Assembly: GCA_021731325.1 (NCBI GenBank)
Contig: JAKFXP010000093.1
Location: 1 to 6,218 of the forward strand
DNA length: 6,218 nucleotides
Source of the DNA: Parcubacteria group bacterium
GTDB taxonomy: Bacteria; Patescibacteriota; Minisyncoccia; Phycocordibacterales; UBA12088
Reading direction: 5' to 3'
A program made the position numbers and the translations under genes. The notes below the pieces were generated by a model. That model saw only the letters and a list, made by a program, of their open reading frames with translations. It made no database searches and was not told where the DNA came from. This document shows positions 1 through 5,831 of this stretch, one piece after another (position 1 is the first letter of the stretch; the number at the start of each line of letters is the position of its first letter).

Positions 1-7
1 TGTCTCT

Positions 8-430
8 ATGCAAAAAATAATTCTCCACACCGACGGTGGCGCACGCGGCAATCCGGGACCTTCGGGAGCGGGGTACGTGGTGTTCGACGAACACGGGACG
101 ACCTTGAAAGAGGGAGCGACGTACCTGGGACACCAGACCAACAACTTTGCCGAGTACACGGCGGTCGTCTTGGGGCTCGAGATGATCGTCGATCACTTCG
201 GTGCAGTCACCTGCAAAGATCTCAACCTGATAGTGCGTATGGATTCCGAACTCGTGTGTCGACAGTTGAACGGCATATACAAGGTGAAGCATCCGAACAT
301 CATCCCCCTTTACCAACAGGTACGCACACTCATCGTGAAGCACTTCCCCCACATCACCTTCGAACATGTGCGACGCGAGCACAACAAGCATGCCGACAAA
401 TTGTCGAACGATGCGATGGATAGAGCCTAA
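8..430 (+). CDS. rnhA: Ribonuclease HI family protein
   Basis: This 140-residue protein is a single RNase H fold domain, expected to cleave the RNA strand of RNA-DNA hybrids in the cytoplasm (R-loops, Okazaki primers). The catalytic carboxylates are all visible: D9 in the N-terminal HTDGGARGNPGP motif, E49 in NNFAEY, D79 in RMDSE and D130 in the C-terminal NKHAD motif, with H125 in the position of the mobile catalytic histidine. The region between E49 and the C-terminus is short and lacks the basic handle loop of E. coli RNase HI, which places it with the shorter YpdQ/archaeal-like RNase HI group. The start ATG at 8 gives a typical N-terminus; only seven bases lie upstream, so its promoter cannot be judged. 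It ends 6 bp before comEC, suggesting co-transcription. The family is certain; the exact physiological substrate is inferred. Confidence 0.93.
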   Translation: MQKIILHTDGGARGNPGPSGAGYVVFDEHGTTLKEGATYLGHQTNNFAEYTAVVLGLEMIVDHFGAVTCKDLNLIVRMDSELVCRQLNGIYKVKHPNIIPLYQQVRTLIVKHFPHITFEHVRREHNKHADKLSNDAMDRA

Positions 431-436
431 TCCGAT

Positions 437-1927
437 ATGCGACAATCCCTCTACATACTGGTTGGGGGATTTCTCACGGGCGTTGTGTGGCGCTCGTTTT
501 TTGACCCGGGAGTTGTGGGAGTTGGCTTAGTACTTCTGGTCGCACTCACCATCCTAGTCGGAATTCGCTCGGTGCCGTTTCACACTCGAGTATATATCGT
601 TTTATTTTGCTTTGCGGGTGTGCTGGGTGTGGCACGTACTGAGTTTGCATTTGTGTCGTATATCCAGACACGCACGCACATGCCCCCCGGTTTTATACAA
701 CGCGAGGCGCAGGTGGTAGCAGAACCAGACAAGAGGGGCGAATATACTATACTACGCCTCGCGCTTGATAATCCGAGTGGAGGTGGGTCAGTGGTACACG
801 CACGGGCAAAAGTCCAACCCTTTCCGATTTTTGAGTATGGGGCACACGTCCGTGTAACCGGCGAGCTCGTCATACCGCGTACGTTTGAATCAGAGACCGG
901 TCGGACGTTTGATTACCCAGGATATTTGATGAAAGAAGGTATTCACTATGAACTCAAAAATGCAGAGGTTACACTGACCGGTATTCGTACCGATGGCTCA
1001 GTACTAGGCCAACTCTTGCACCTCAAGCACGCGTGGCTTACCGCTGTTTCACGTCTTATTCCAGAACCAAACGCAGCGCTTGCAGGCGGATTAGTGGTCG
1101 GTGCAAAGCAGTCGTTGGGTGAACGGTGGCTCGAGCTGTTTCGGATTACCGGTATCATCCACATTGTGGTGCTCTCGGGGTACAACCTTACGCTCATAGC
1201 GGACAGTATGGTGCGAGCGTGCCGACGACTTCCCAAACGCATAGGGGTGCTCGTCGGTATTTTCGGTATCGTTGGGTTTGCTAGTATGGCGGGTGCATCG
1301 GCTACGGTTGTTCGGGCATCGGTGATGGCCATACTCGTGCTTCTCGCCCGGCACGGTAATCGCCCACATACTGCGATGCGACTACTTACCATCGCTGCGT
1401 GCGGCATGGTTCTCAGTAATCCGTTTGTGTTGGTCTTTGATACGGGATTCCAACTTTCATTTTTGGCAACGCTTGGACTTATCTACTACGCACCGCTTTT
1501 TGAGAAATGGTGTCGGTGGGTACCCGAACGATTTCAGGTGCGGAGTATTGTGGCCGCAACTCTCGCAACACAACTCATCGTGGTACCACTTCTCTTGTAT
1601 CAGATGGGACAAGTATCGCTTATTGCACCGCTCGTCAATGTCCTCATACTCCCGGTGATACCGTTTGTCATGGCTGCTACCTTTGTCGCTGGCACCATCG
1701 GATTGGTATTCTCCCCAATCGCACTACCCATCGCGTGGATTGCCTCACTGTTACTGAGTTATGTGTTTCGTGTGGTTGCGCTGTGTGCAGAGATACCTTT
1801 TGCCGCTGTTTCATTTTCACCGATTCCGTATTGGGTTATCGTACTTATGTATGGGGCGCTCGCGCTAGTCACCTATCACTTCCAAAACAAAACACCGCGC
1901 GAACAGGTTTCGCGCGGTGTTTTGTAG
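437..1927 (+). CDS. comEC: ComEC/Rec2 family competence protein, channel part without the MBL domain
   Basis: This 496-residue polytopic inner-membrane protein corresponds to the N-terminal (DUF4131) and central Competence domains of ComEC, the channel that passes single-stranded DNA into the cytoplasm during natural transformation. Residues 5-70 carry hydrophobic N-terminal segments. Residues 85-185 form a soluble OB-like region ending in YLMKEGIHYELK. The Competence core starts around residue 215: GGLVVGAKQSLGERW, then HIVVLSGYNLTL (242-253), a conserved VVRASVMAILVLLA (291-304), FDTGFQLSFLATLGLIY (334-350) and SLIAPLVNVLILPVIP (394-409), with further helices to residue 480. Full-length ComEC proteins are usually about 700-800 residues and end in a metallo-beta-lactamase domain; this one ends after the last helix with a 13-residue polar tail encoded by a terminator hairpin. 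The missing domain is encoded separately at 3817-4674. The ATG lies 6 bp after the RNase HI stop, with no Shine-Dalgarno sequence. Confidence 0.92.
   Translation: MRQSLYILVGGFLTGVVWRSFFDPGVVGVGLVLLVALTILVGIRSVPFHTRVYIVLFCFAGVLGVARTEFAFVSYIQTRTHMPPGFIQREAQVVAEPDKRGEYTILRLALDNPSGGGSVVHARAKVQPFPIFEYGAHVRVTGELVIPRTFESETGRTFDYPGYLMKEGIHYELKNAEVTLTGIRTDGSVLGQLLHLKHAWLTAVSRLIPEPNAALAGGLVVGAKQSLGERWLELFRITGIIHIVVLSGYNLTLIADSMVRACRRLPKRIGVLVGIFGIVGFASMAGASATVVRASVMAILVLLARHGNRPHTAMRLLTIAACGMVLSNPFVLVFDTGFQLSFLATLGLIYYAPLFEKWCRWVPERFQVRSIVAATLATQLIVVPLLLYQMGQVSLIAPLVNVLILPVIPFVMAATFVAGTIGLVFSPIALPIAWIASLLLSYVFRVVALCAEIPFAAVSFSPIPYWVIVLMYGALALVTYHFQNKTPREQVSRGVL
1887..1925. terminator. Bidirectional intrinsic terminator inside the 3' end of comEC
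   Basis: A perfect 17-bp stem (1887-1903 with 1909-1925) closes a 5-base loop CAGGT. The stem core is CACCGCGCGAA paired with TTCGCGCGGTG. On the plus strand it ends in GTGTTTTG; on the minus strand it is followed by TGTTTTGTTTTGG, a better T-tract. It lies between the convergent comEC and superoxide dismutase genes and can serve both. The hairpin is almost entirely within comEC coding sequence: the stop codon TAG (1925-1927) starts at the last stem base. Confidence 0.9.
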
Positions 1928-1944
1928 GCGTGTCGTGATCGGTG

Positions 1945-2532
1945 TTACCCAATTGCGTCAAAACGTTTTGCGATGACATCCCAGTTGAGTGCCTCCAGGT
2001 ATGCGGTGACGTAGGCTGCTTTTTCACTCGGCGTGTAGTCGATAAGGTAGGCATGTTCCCAGTGATCAAGCGCAATGAGTGCGGGAAGGGTCGCAAGTTG
2101 TCCGATTTCGTGATCTGCTACCCAGGTGTGGAAGAAACGCTGTGCCTGGGGGTCGTAGTTTAAGAGTGCCCACCCGGGACCACGCGCGGTGACCTTGGCA
2201 AAAATATCCAACCACTGAGAAAAACTTCCGTACTGTGTTTTGAGGTGGGTGTACAGTGCAGTGTCCGCATGGAGTGGTTTTGGACCTCCTTCAAGGGGTT
2301 CGAAGTAGAGCTCATGCAGACGCATACCGTTCCATTCAAAACCAAGTCGTCGACGGAGTTCTGCAATGGCATACCCAAAATCTTCTCCCGTTTGTGCAAG
2401 CTTATTCATTTGGCTTGTCAGTAGGTTGACGTGTTTGACGTACCCTTCGTAGAGTCCGATGTGGAGGGCGAGTTGTTTTTCCGAAAGACCCACAATCTTC
2501 GGAAGTGTAAAGGTGCGTGAAGTATATTCCAT
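1945..2532 (-). CDS. Superoxide dismutase, Fe/Mn family
   Basis: This 195-residue protein belongs to the Fe/Mn superoxide dismutase family, which converts superoxide to hydrogen peroxide and oxygen in the cytoplasm. No signal peptide is seen. The C-terminal signature DHWEHAYLIDY supplies metal ligands D156 and H160, and GPGWALL (118-124) matches the GxGWxxL motif. H73 in RLHELYF is the expected second ligand, and H24 in LHIGLYEGYV the first. H141 in ADHEIG sits where many relatives carry the second-shell Gln or His that tunes the metal, so metal preference (Fe, Mn or either) cannot be fixed. The H24 to YV spacing is one residue shorter than in E. coli SodB. The ATG at 2532 has no Shine-Dalgarno sequence; a weak TATCAA lies 7 bases upstream of it. 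The gene is convergent with comEC and divergent from the malic enzyme gene. Confidence 0.93.
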   Translation of the reverse strand: MEYTSRTFTLPKIVGLSEKQLALHIGLYEGYVKHVNLLTSQMNKLAQTGEDFGYAIAELRRRLGFEWNGMRLHELYFEPLEGGPKPLHADTALYTHLKTQYGSFSQWLDIFAKVTARGPGWALLNYDPQAQRFFHTWVADHEIGQLATLPALIALDHWEHAYLIDYTPSEKAAYVTAYLEALNWDVIAKRFDAIG

Positions 2533-2569
2533 ACAAGTATTGATACGTTATTACTAGTGTCCCACCACT

Positions 2570-2626
2570 CTACCACATATGCGCATTCAGTGTGATTGGT
2601 GGCAGGTCAGGTGCTTCGTGTGGTAG
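2570..2626. repeat. Spaced inverted repeat in the sod-malic enzyme divergent region
   Basis: CTACCACA at 2570-2577 is perfectly complementary to TGTGGTAG at 2619-2626. The right arm overlaps the extended -10 of the malic enzyme promoter. On the minus strand the left arm gives the matching TGTGGTAGAGT, which could be an extended -10 (TGG TAGAGT) for sod with a leader of about 28 bases. It may therefore be two similar divergent promoter elements, or paired operator half-sites; chance is also possible. Nothing else is evident in the 103-bp gap 2533-2635. Confidence 0.4.
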
Positions 2627-2629
2627 TAT
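2621..2629 (+). promoter_or_regulatory. Extended -10 promoter of the malic enzyme gene, leaderless
   Basis: TGG followed by TAGTAT (2624-2629) matches an extended -10 (TGn plus TATAAT-like). It ends 6 bases before the ATG at 2636, so transcription would begin at or next to the start codon. No good -35 is visible and no Shine-Dalgarno sequence is present. Inferred from spacing only. Confidence 0.6.
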
Positions 2630-2635
2630 CGACTC

Positions 2636-3787
2636 ATGGAAGAACGTGCGATATCAAATATACGAGGAGAAAAAGCACTCGCGTTGCATAAAAAAATGGG
2701 TGGTAAAATCCGTATACAATCACTTGCGCGAGTGACCAAAGAGTCTTTGCGCCTCCTGTATACGCCAGGTGTCGGAGCTGTCGCTGAGTATCTGAGCATA
2801 CATCCATCTGAAACACGATCACTCACGCTTGCGGGGAGGCTTGTTGCAGTAGTGTCGGACGGGTCTGCGGTACTGGGTCTCGGCAACATTGGTCCCGAGG
2901 GAGCATTGCCGGTCATGGAAGGGAAGGCACTGCTCTTTAAGGAGTTTGGTGGGGTTGATGCGGTACCTTTGGTACTTGCGACGCAAGACCCCGATGAGAT
3001 TGTACGTAGTATACAAATAATCGCACCAAATTTTGCGGGTATTAATCTTGAGGATATCGCGGCTCCAAAATGTTTTGATATCGAACGACGTCTCAAGGAA
3101 ACATTGTCGATACCGGTGATGCATGACGATCAGCATGGTACGGCAATTGTGGTATTGGCCGGACTTATCAATGCCTTCAAGGTCGTAAAGAAAAATATCA
3201 GCCGCTCGCGTATCGCAATTATCGGCGCAGGTGCCGCAGGAACGGCAGTTGCAAAACTCCTCGTGCGTTACGGAGTAGGAGATGTCATTGTCGTCGACCG
3301 AAAAGGAATCATTGGTACTCACCGCACGGACCTTGCCCCTGAAAAAAAACTGCTCGCCGAAATCACCAATGGTGAACAGCGTGAGGGTGGGGTCGTCGAG
3401 GCAGTTATTGGTGCCGATGCGATTATTGGCGTTTCGGCCCCCGGCTCATTCTGGGTTGAGCACGTGCGCGTCATGGCACAGCGGCCGATCGTCTTTGCGC
3501 TTGCAAACCCTACCCCCGAAATTTCTCCCGAAGATGCTCGTGCGGGAGGTGCAGTAGTCATTGCGACCGGGCGCTCCGACTACCCCAACCAGATCAACAA
3601 CGTCCTCGTGTTCCCCGGTATCTTTCGGGGGGCTATCGACAATCACGTACGCACCATCACCGACGAGATGAAACTCAAGGCCGCAAAGAAACTTGCGTCG
3701 CTCGTCGCACATCCCACTGCGAGTAAGATCATCCCCACCGTGTTTGATCGCCGTGTCGCGAAGGCAGTCGCCTCGGTCGTGCGGTAG
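2636..3787 (+). CDS. Malic enzyme, NAD(P)-dependent, short bacterial form
   Basis: This 383-residue cytoplasmic enzyme oxidatively decarboxylates malate to pyruvate and CO2 with reduction of NAD(P), linking C4 acids to pyruvate. The malic N-terminal domain (about 10-160) contains YTPGVG with catalytic Y42, and VSDGSAVLGLGNIGPEGALP followed by the catalytic lysine K97. Metal ligands are E139-D140 in INLEDIAAPKCFD and D164-D165 in HDDQHGTA. The NAD-binding domain (about 165-383) has the GAGAAG nucleotide loop (197-202), an acidic D221 at the end of the second strand in VVDRKG, ALANPTPE (288-295) and NQINNVLVFPGIFRGA (318-333). D221 points weakly to NAD rather than NADP; the adjacent R and K make this uncertain. 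Length fits the short, single-module malic enzymes without a phosphotransacetylase tail. All key residues are present. The start ATG is supported by the extended -10 six bases upstream. Confidence 0.95.
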   Translation: MEERAISNIRGEKALALHKKMGGKIRIQSLARVTKESLRLLYTPGVGAVAEYLSIHPSETRSLTLAGRLVAVVSDGSAVLGLGNIGPEGALPVMEGKALLFKEFGGVDAVPLVLATQDPDEIVRSIQIIAPNFAGINLEDIAAPKCFDIERRLKETLSIPVMHDDQHGTAIVVLAGLINAFKVVKKNISRSRIAIIGAGAAGTAVAKLLVRYGVGDVIVVDRKGIIGTHRTDLAPEKKLLAEITNGEQREGGVVEAVIGADAIIGVSAPGSFWVEHVRVMAQRPIVFALANPTPEISPEDARAGGAVVIATGRSDYPNQINNVLVFPGIFRGAIDNHVRTITDEMKLKAAKKLASLVAHPTASKIIPTVFDRRVAKAVASVVR

Positions 3788-3808
3788 TATGCTCTTTGGG
3801 AGTATACT
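3786..3808. repeat. Hairpin/palindrome between the malic enzyme stop and the MBL gene start
   Basis: AGTATGCTC (3786-3794) pairs with GAGTATACT (3800-3808) over 9 positions with one G-T wobble and a 5-base loop TTTGG. The left arm begins inside the malic enzyme TAG stop, and the right arm contains the TATACT -10 of the next gene. No T-tract follows on the plus strand, so it is a poor intrinsic terminator; it may be an mRNA 3'-end stabiliser or an operator over the promoter. Confidence 0.5.
3803..3808 (+). promoter_or_regulatory. -10 element of the MBL-fold gene, leaderless
   Basis: TATACT differs from TATAAT at one position and ends 8 bases before the ATG at 3817. This places the expected transcription start at or just before that codon and supports choosing ATG 3817 over the upstream in-frame TTG at 3796. 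No TGn extension or clear -35 is seen. Confidence 0.6.
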
Positions 3809-3816
3809 GGCGCTAT

Positions 3817-4674
3817 ATGGGAGACAGGATACGGATAGGAATGTATCTGGTGGTTACGGTGCTTGCAATCATTACTTTTTTTGTGTGGTCGGCGGTGTTG
3901 GCGAGCGATACGAATGGCAAGCTATTGGTTGCATTTCTCGATGTGGGGCAGGGGGATTCTATATTTATACAGGCGCCCAACGGCAATCAGGTGCTGGTCG
4001 ACGGCGGCAAGGGTGGGGCAGTGCTTTCCGAGCTGGGGAAGCTGATGTCGTTTAGTGACCGGACTATTGATACCGTCATCGCGACGCACCCCGACCTCGA
4101 TCATATCGGCGGGTTGCCGGAGGTATTTGCGCGATACGAGGTGGGCATGTTTCTTGAGCCGGGTGTTGAGGACGATGGCGCGGATTACCAGGCGCTTAGT
4201 GAGGCGGCGAAAAAGGATGGACTAACGCCGGTATTGGCGCGCCGTGGCATGACGCTTGCGCTTGACGAGGGTGTCTACCTTGAGATCCTATTTCCCGATC
4301 GCGACGTGACGAATGTCGAGACGAACCTCGGCTCGATTGTCGCGCGTCTCGTATACGGCGATACGTCGGTATTGCTCACGGGTGATTCGCCGATTGCGAT
4401 CGAAGAGTACCTGGCCGCCGGGTATGGTGAGAGTCTCAAAAGCGACATCCTCAAACTTGGCCACCACGGGTCAAAGACGTCGAGTTCGGAAACGTACCTA
4501 GGATACGTCGATCCCACATACGGTATCGTGTCTGCCGGATGCGACAATTCGTACGGGCATCCGCACAAAGAGGTAACTGATCGCCTCGCGCAATTCGAGG
4601 TGAAGCAACTAGGTACCTGCGAGTTTGGAACCATCGTCTTTGAGAGTGATGGGGTTGAGTTTTTGAGACAGTAA
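3817..4674 (+). CDS. Membrane-anchored MBL-fold hydrolase equivalent to the C-terminal domain of ComEC
   Basis: This 285-residue protein has one N-terminal membrane segment (about residues 8-28) followed by a metallo-beta-lactamase fold matching the C-terminal domain of ComEC/Rec2. After the anchor come FLDVGQGDSIFIQ (40-52) and VDGG (61-64), then the metal motif THPDLDHIGG with H91, D93, D95 and H96, where the second histidine of the classical HxHxDH is Asp as is usual in the ComEC group. Further motifs are LLTGD (D190), LKLGHHGSKTSS (H216, H217) and NSYGHPH (H248). In transformable bacteria this domain is proposed to be the nuclease that degrades the non-transported DNA strand; the anchor predicts an extracytoplasmic location here. 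It probably works with the ComEC channel at 437-1927. Cysteines 242 and 268 could form a disulfide. Alternative starts are TTG 3796 (292 residues) and ATG 3841 (277 residues); 3817 fits the -10 spacing best. Confidence 0.88.
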   Translation: MGDRIRIGMYLVVTVLAIITFFVWSAVLASDTNGKLLVAFLDVGQGDSIFIQAPNGNQVLVDGGKGGAVLSELGKLMSFSDRTIDTVIATHPDLDHIGGLPEVFARYEVGMFLEPGVEDDGADYQALSEAAKKDGLTPVLARRGMTLALDEGVYLEILFPDRDVTNVETNLGSIVARLVYGDTSVLLTGDSPIAIEEYLAAGYGESLKSDILKLGHHGSKTSSSETYLGYVDPTYGIVSAGCDNSYGHPHKEVTDRLAQFEVKQLGTCEFGTIVFESDGVEFLRQ

Positions 4675-4685
4675 AGCGTCTTTCA

Positions 4686-4819
4686 AAACTCTTTCTCAGG
4701 CACCAGCTTTCGTGAAGGCACGAGTTCCCGTCCGTGCGGCGGACGAGCCTCTCTTCTCGCCCTCCTTCATCAGTCGGGCTGCGAAAGGCCTTCACAAAAG
4801 CTGTGCCTTCGACGAGTTT
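4686..4819. repeat. 134-bp imperfect inverted-repeat element, possible structured RNA or small mobile repeat
   Basis: The arms 4686-4719 and 4788-4819 pair over 26 bp in four blocks: AAACTC with GAGTTT, AGGCAC with GTGCCT, AGCTTT with AAAGCT, and GTGAAGGC with GCCTTCAC. These are separated by one internal loop, a bulged C at 4704 and a C-A mismatch. Inside are a perfect hairpin CGTCCG-TGCGG-CGGACG (4729-4745) and a weaker GCCC/GGGC stem (4759-4762 with 4776-4779), giving a three-way-junction shape. It starts 11 bp after the MBL gene stop and fills much of the 240-bp gap between convergent genes. It resembles neither SRP RNA, RNase P RNA nor tmRNA by their conserved cores. It may be a palindromic intergenic repeat, a bidirectional 3'-end structure or a non-coding RNA. 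The rest of the gap (4820-4914) is AT-richer and shows nothing I can assign. Confidence 0.6.
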
Positions 4820-4914
4820 CGCCATTCCCTGCTACCTACTTACCCTTACATGGGACTAACTAACATTTGTAGGTTGGTTTATACGAGCAACACCCCAAAT
4901 ATATAGGCACTGTA

Positions 4915-5784
4915 TTACTCACCCTTCTTCTCAAGGAATCCCGTCATCGCTTTCATGATCTCCAAGGGAACGGTGAAGACGACCGTGTTGGACTGGTCGG
5001 ATGAGATGTCGTTGATGGCCTGGAGGGTGCGCAGGTGCAGGGCGCCGGGTTGGGCGGCGAGCATAGACGCCGCATGCGCCATGTTGGCAGCCGCGGCGAC
5101 TTCGCCCTCGGAGTTGATGATAACGGCACGGCGCTCGCGCTCGGCTTCGGCCTGCTTACCGATCGTGCGCTCCATGTCCGGTGGCAGACTTACGTCCTTC
5201 AGCTCAACATTGCTCACCTTAAGACCCCACGCGTCGGTCTCTTTGTCTACGATCTCGCGGATGCGGTCGGCGAGCTTGTCGCGGTTTTGCAGGAGCTCAT
5301 CGAGCGTCACTTCGCCTACGATGTTGCGCATGGTTGTTTGTGCGTACTGCGAGATCGCATAGTAGAAATTCTCAACCTCCAAGAGCGCCTTTTCGGCCTC
5401 GAAGACGCGGTAGTAGATGACGGCATTGACCGTCACCGACACATTGTCGCGGGTGATCGCCTTTTGGTCGGGCACATCGACCGCTTTGACCCGCATATCG
5501 ACCTTCATCATACGTTGGAACACGGGGATAATAACGCTCCAGCCGGGGCCACGGGTACCGGTGTATTTACCCATCGTGAGCACAATACCGCGTTCGTACT
5601 GGTCGACCTGACGGATAAGGATGATTGCGAGGAGGACAATGCCTCCAAGAAAGATCACGGGAGTAAACATAGTAGATAAGTCATTATTGGATAATATAAA
5701 TGGCAGTACATTCATCAGGAATACGAGTACCACAAAGTACCGTATCCCGGTTACCATACGCTGCTTCATTTGTTCCTCGTTCAT
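4915..5784 (-). CDS. Slipin/stomatin-type SPFH domain membrane protein
   Basis: This 289-residue protein is a bacterial slipin, a stomatin/prohibitin-like membrane scaffold that oligomerises at the cytoplasmic membrane. Two hydrophobic segments occur at about 13-32 and 41-58. The SPFH domain follows with typical sequence: VDQYERGIVLTMGKYTGTRGPGW (60-82 region), the IPVFQRMMKVDMRV strand, VDVPDQKAITRDNVSVTVNA (103-121 region), an AQTTMRNIVGEVTLDELL helix (148-165), and GLKVSNVELKDVSLPPDM (187-204). A charged Ala/Glu-rich helix (205-245) is the expected coiled-coil region. Most slipins have a neighbouring nfeD gene; none is seen here on either side. The chosen ATG 5784 begins MNEEQMKQRM; an upstream in-frame ATG at 5811 would add nine residues but would place the start upstream of the -10 seen at 5792-5797. 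No Shine-Dalgarno sequence. The biological role is not predictable from sequence beyond membrane organisation or quality control. Confidence 0.92.
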   Translation of the reverse strand: MNEEQMKQRMVTGIRYFVVLVFLMNVLPFILSNNDLSTMFTPVIFLGGIVLLAIILIRQVDQYERGIVLTMGKYTGTRGPGWSVIIPVFQRMMKVDMRVKAVDVPDQKAITRDNVSVTVNAVIYYRVFEAEKALLEVENFYYAISQYAQTTMRNIVGEVTLDELLQNRDKLADRIREIVDKETDAWGLKVSNVELKDVSLPPDMERTIGKQAEAERERRAVIINSEGEVAAAANMAHAASMLAAQPGALHLRTLQAINDISSDQSNTVVFTVPLEIMKAMTGFLEKKGE

Positions 5785-5791
5785 ATCTCTG

Positions 5792-5800
5792 AGTGTAGCA
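5792..5800 (-). promoter_or_regulatory. Extended -10 promoter of the slipin gene, leaderless
   Basis: On the minus strand TGC is followed by TACACT (5797 down to 5792), an extended -10. It ends 7 bases before the ATG at 5784. It lies in a 47-bp divergent gap and would leave no room for a ribosome-binding leader. Confidence 0.55.
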
Positions 5801-5819
5801 CAGCAGCACACTATTCATA

Positions 5820-5825
5820 TATACT
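5820..5825 (+). promoter_or_regulatory. -10 element of the small membrane protein gene, leaderless
   Basis: TATACT ends 6 bases before the ATG at 5832, the same hexamer as upstream of the MBL-fold gene. The expected -35 position would overlap the -10 of the divergent slipin promoter; no recognisable -35 is present. Confidence 0.6.
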
Positions 5826-5831
5826 ATATCC

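Noticed and set aside
946..1407. A 153-codon minus-strand frame opposite comEC
   Set aside because: It overlaps the conserved Competence core and has a translation of low plausibility.
437..1927. Truncation of comEC by a frameshift or early stop that removed the MBL domain
   Set aside because: The frame ends after the last expected helix at a strong terminator, and no MBL remnant follows in any frame; the intact MBL gene lies elsewhere.
2819..3322. A 167-codon minus-strand frame opposite the malic enzyme
   Set aside because: It is fully covered by conserved malic enzyme motifs on the plus strand, and its translation shows no domain.
3796..3816. TTG start for the MBL protein, adding seven residues
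   Set aside because: It would begin inside the hairpin loop and upstream of the TATACT element; ATG 3817 fits both the promoter spacing and the membrane anchor.
4451..4825. A 124-codon minus-strand open frame beginning in the inverted-repeat element
   Set aside because: It is antisense to the end of the MBL gene, its first third is dictated by the palindrome, and the product has no recognisable fold or promoter.
4712..4906. A 64-codon plus-strand open frame from a GTG in the intergenic gap
   Set aside because: It runs through the inverted repeat, has no promoter-like or ribosome-binding signal and shows no protein-like hydrophobic or domain pattern.
4675..4914. SRP RNA, RNase P RNA, tmRNA or 6S RNA in the structured gap
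   Set aside because: The conserved cores I know for SRP, RNase P and tmRNA are absent on both strands, and the branched inner part does not match the single-hairpin-with-bubble shape of 6S RNA.
5035..5679. A 214-codon open frame on the plus strand opposite the slipin gene
   Set aside because: The minus-strand slipin is a clear family member across the whole span; the antisense frame is a by-product of its codon usage.
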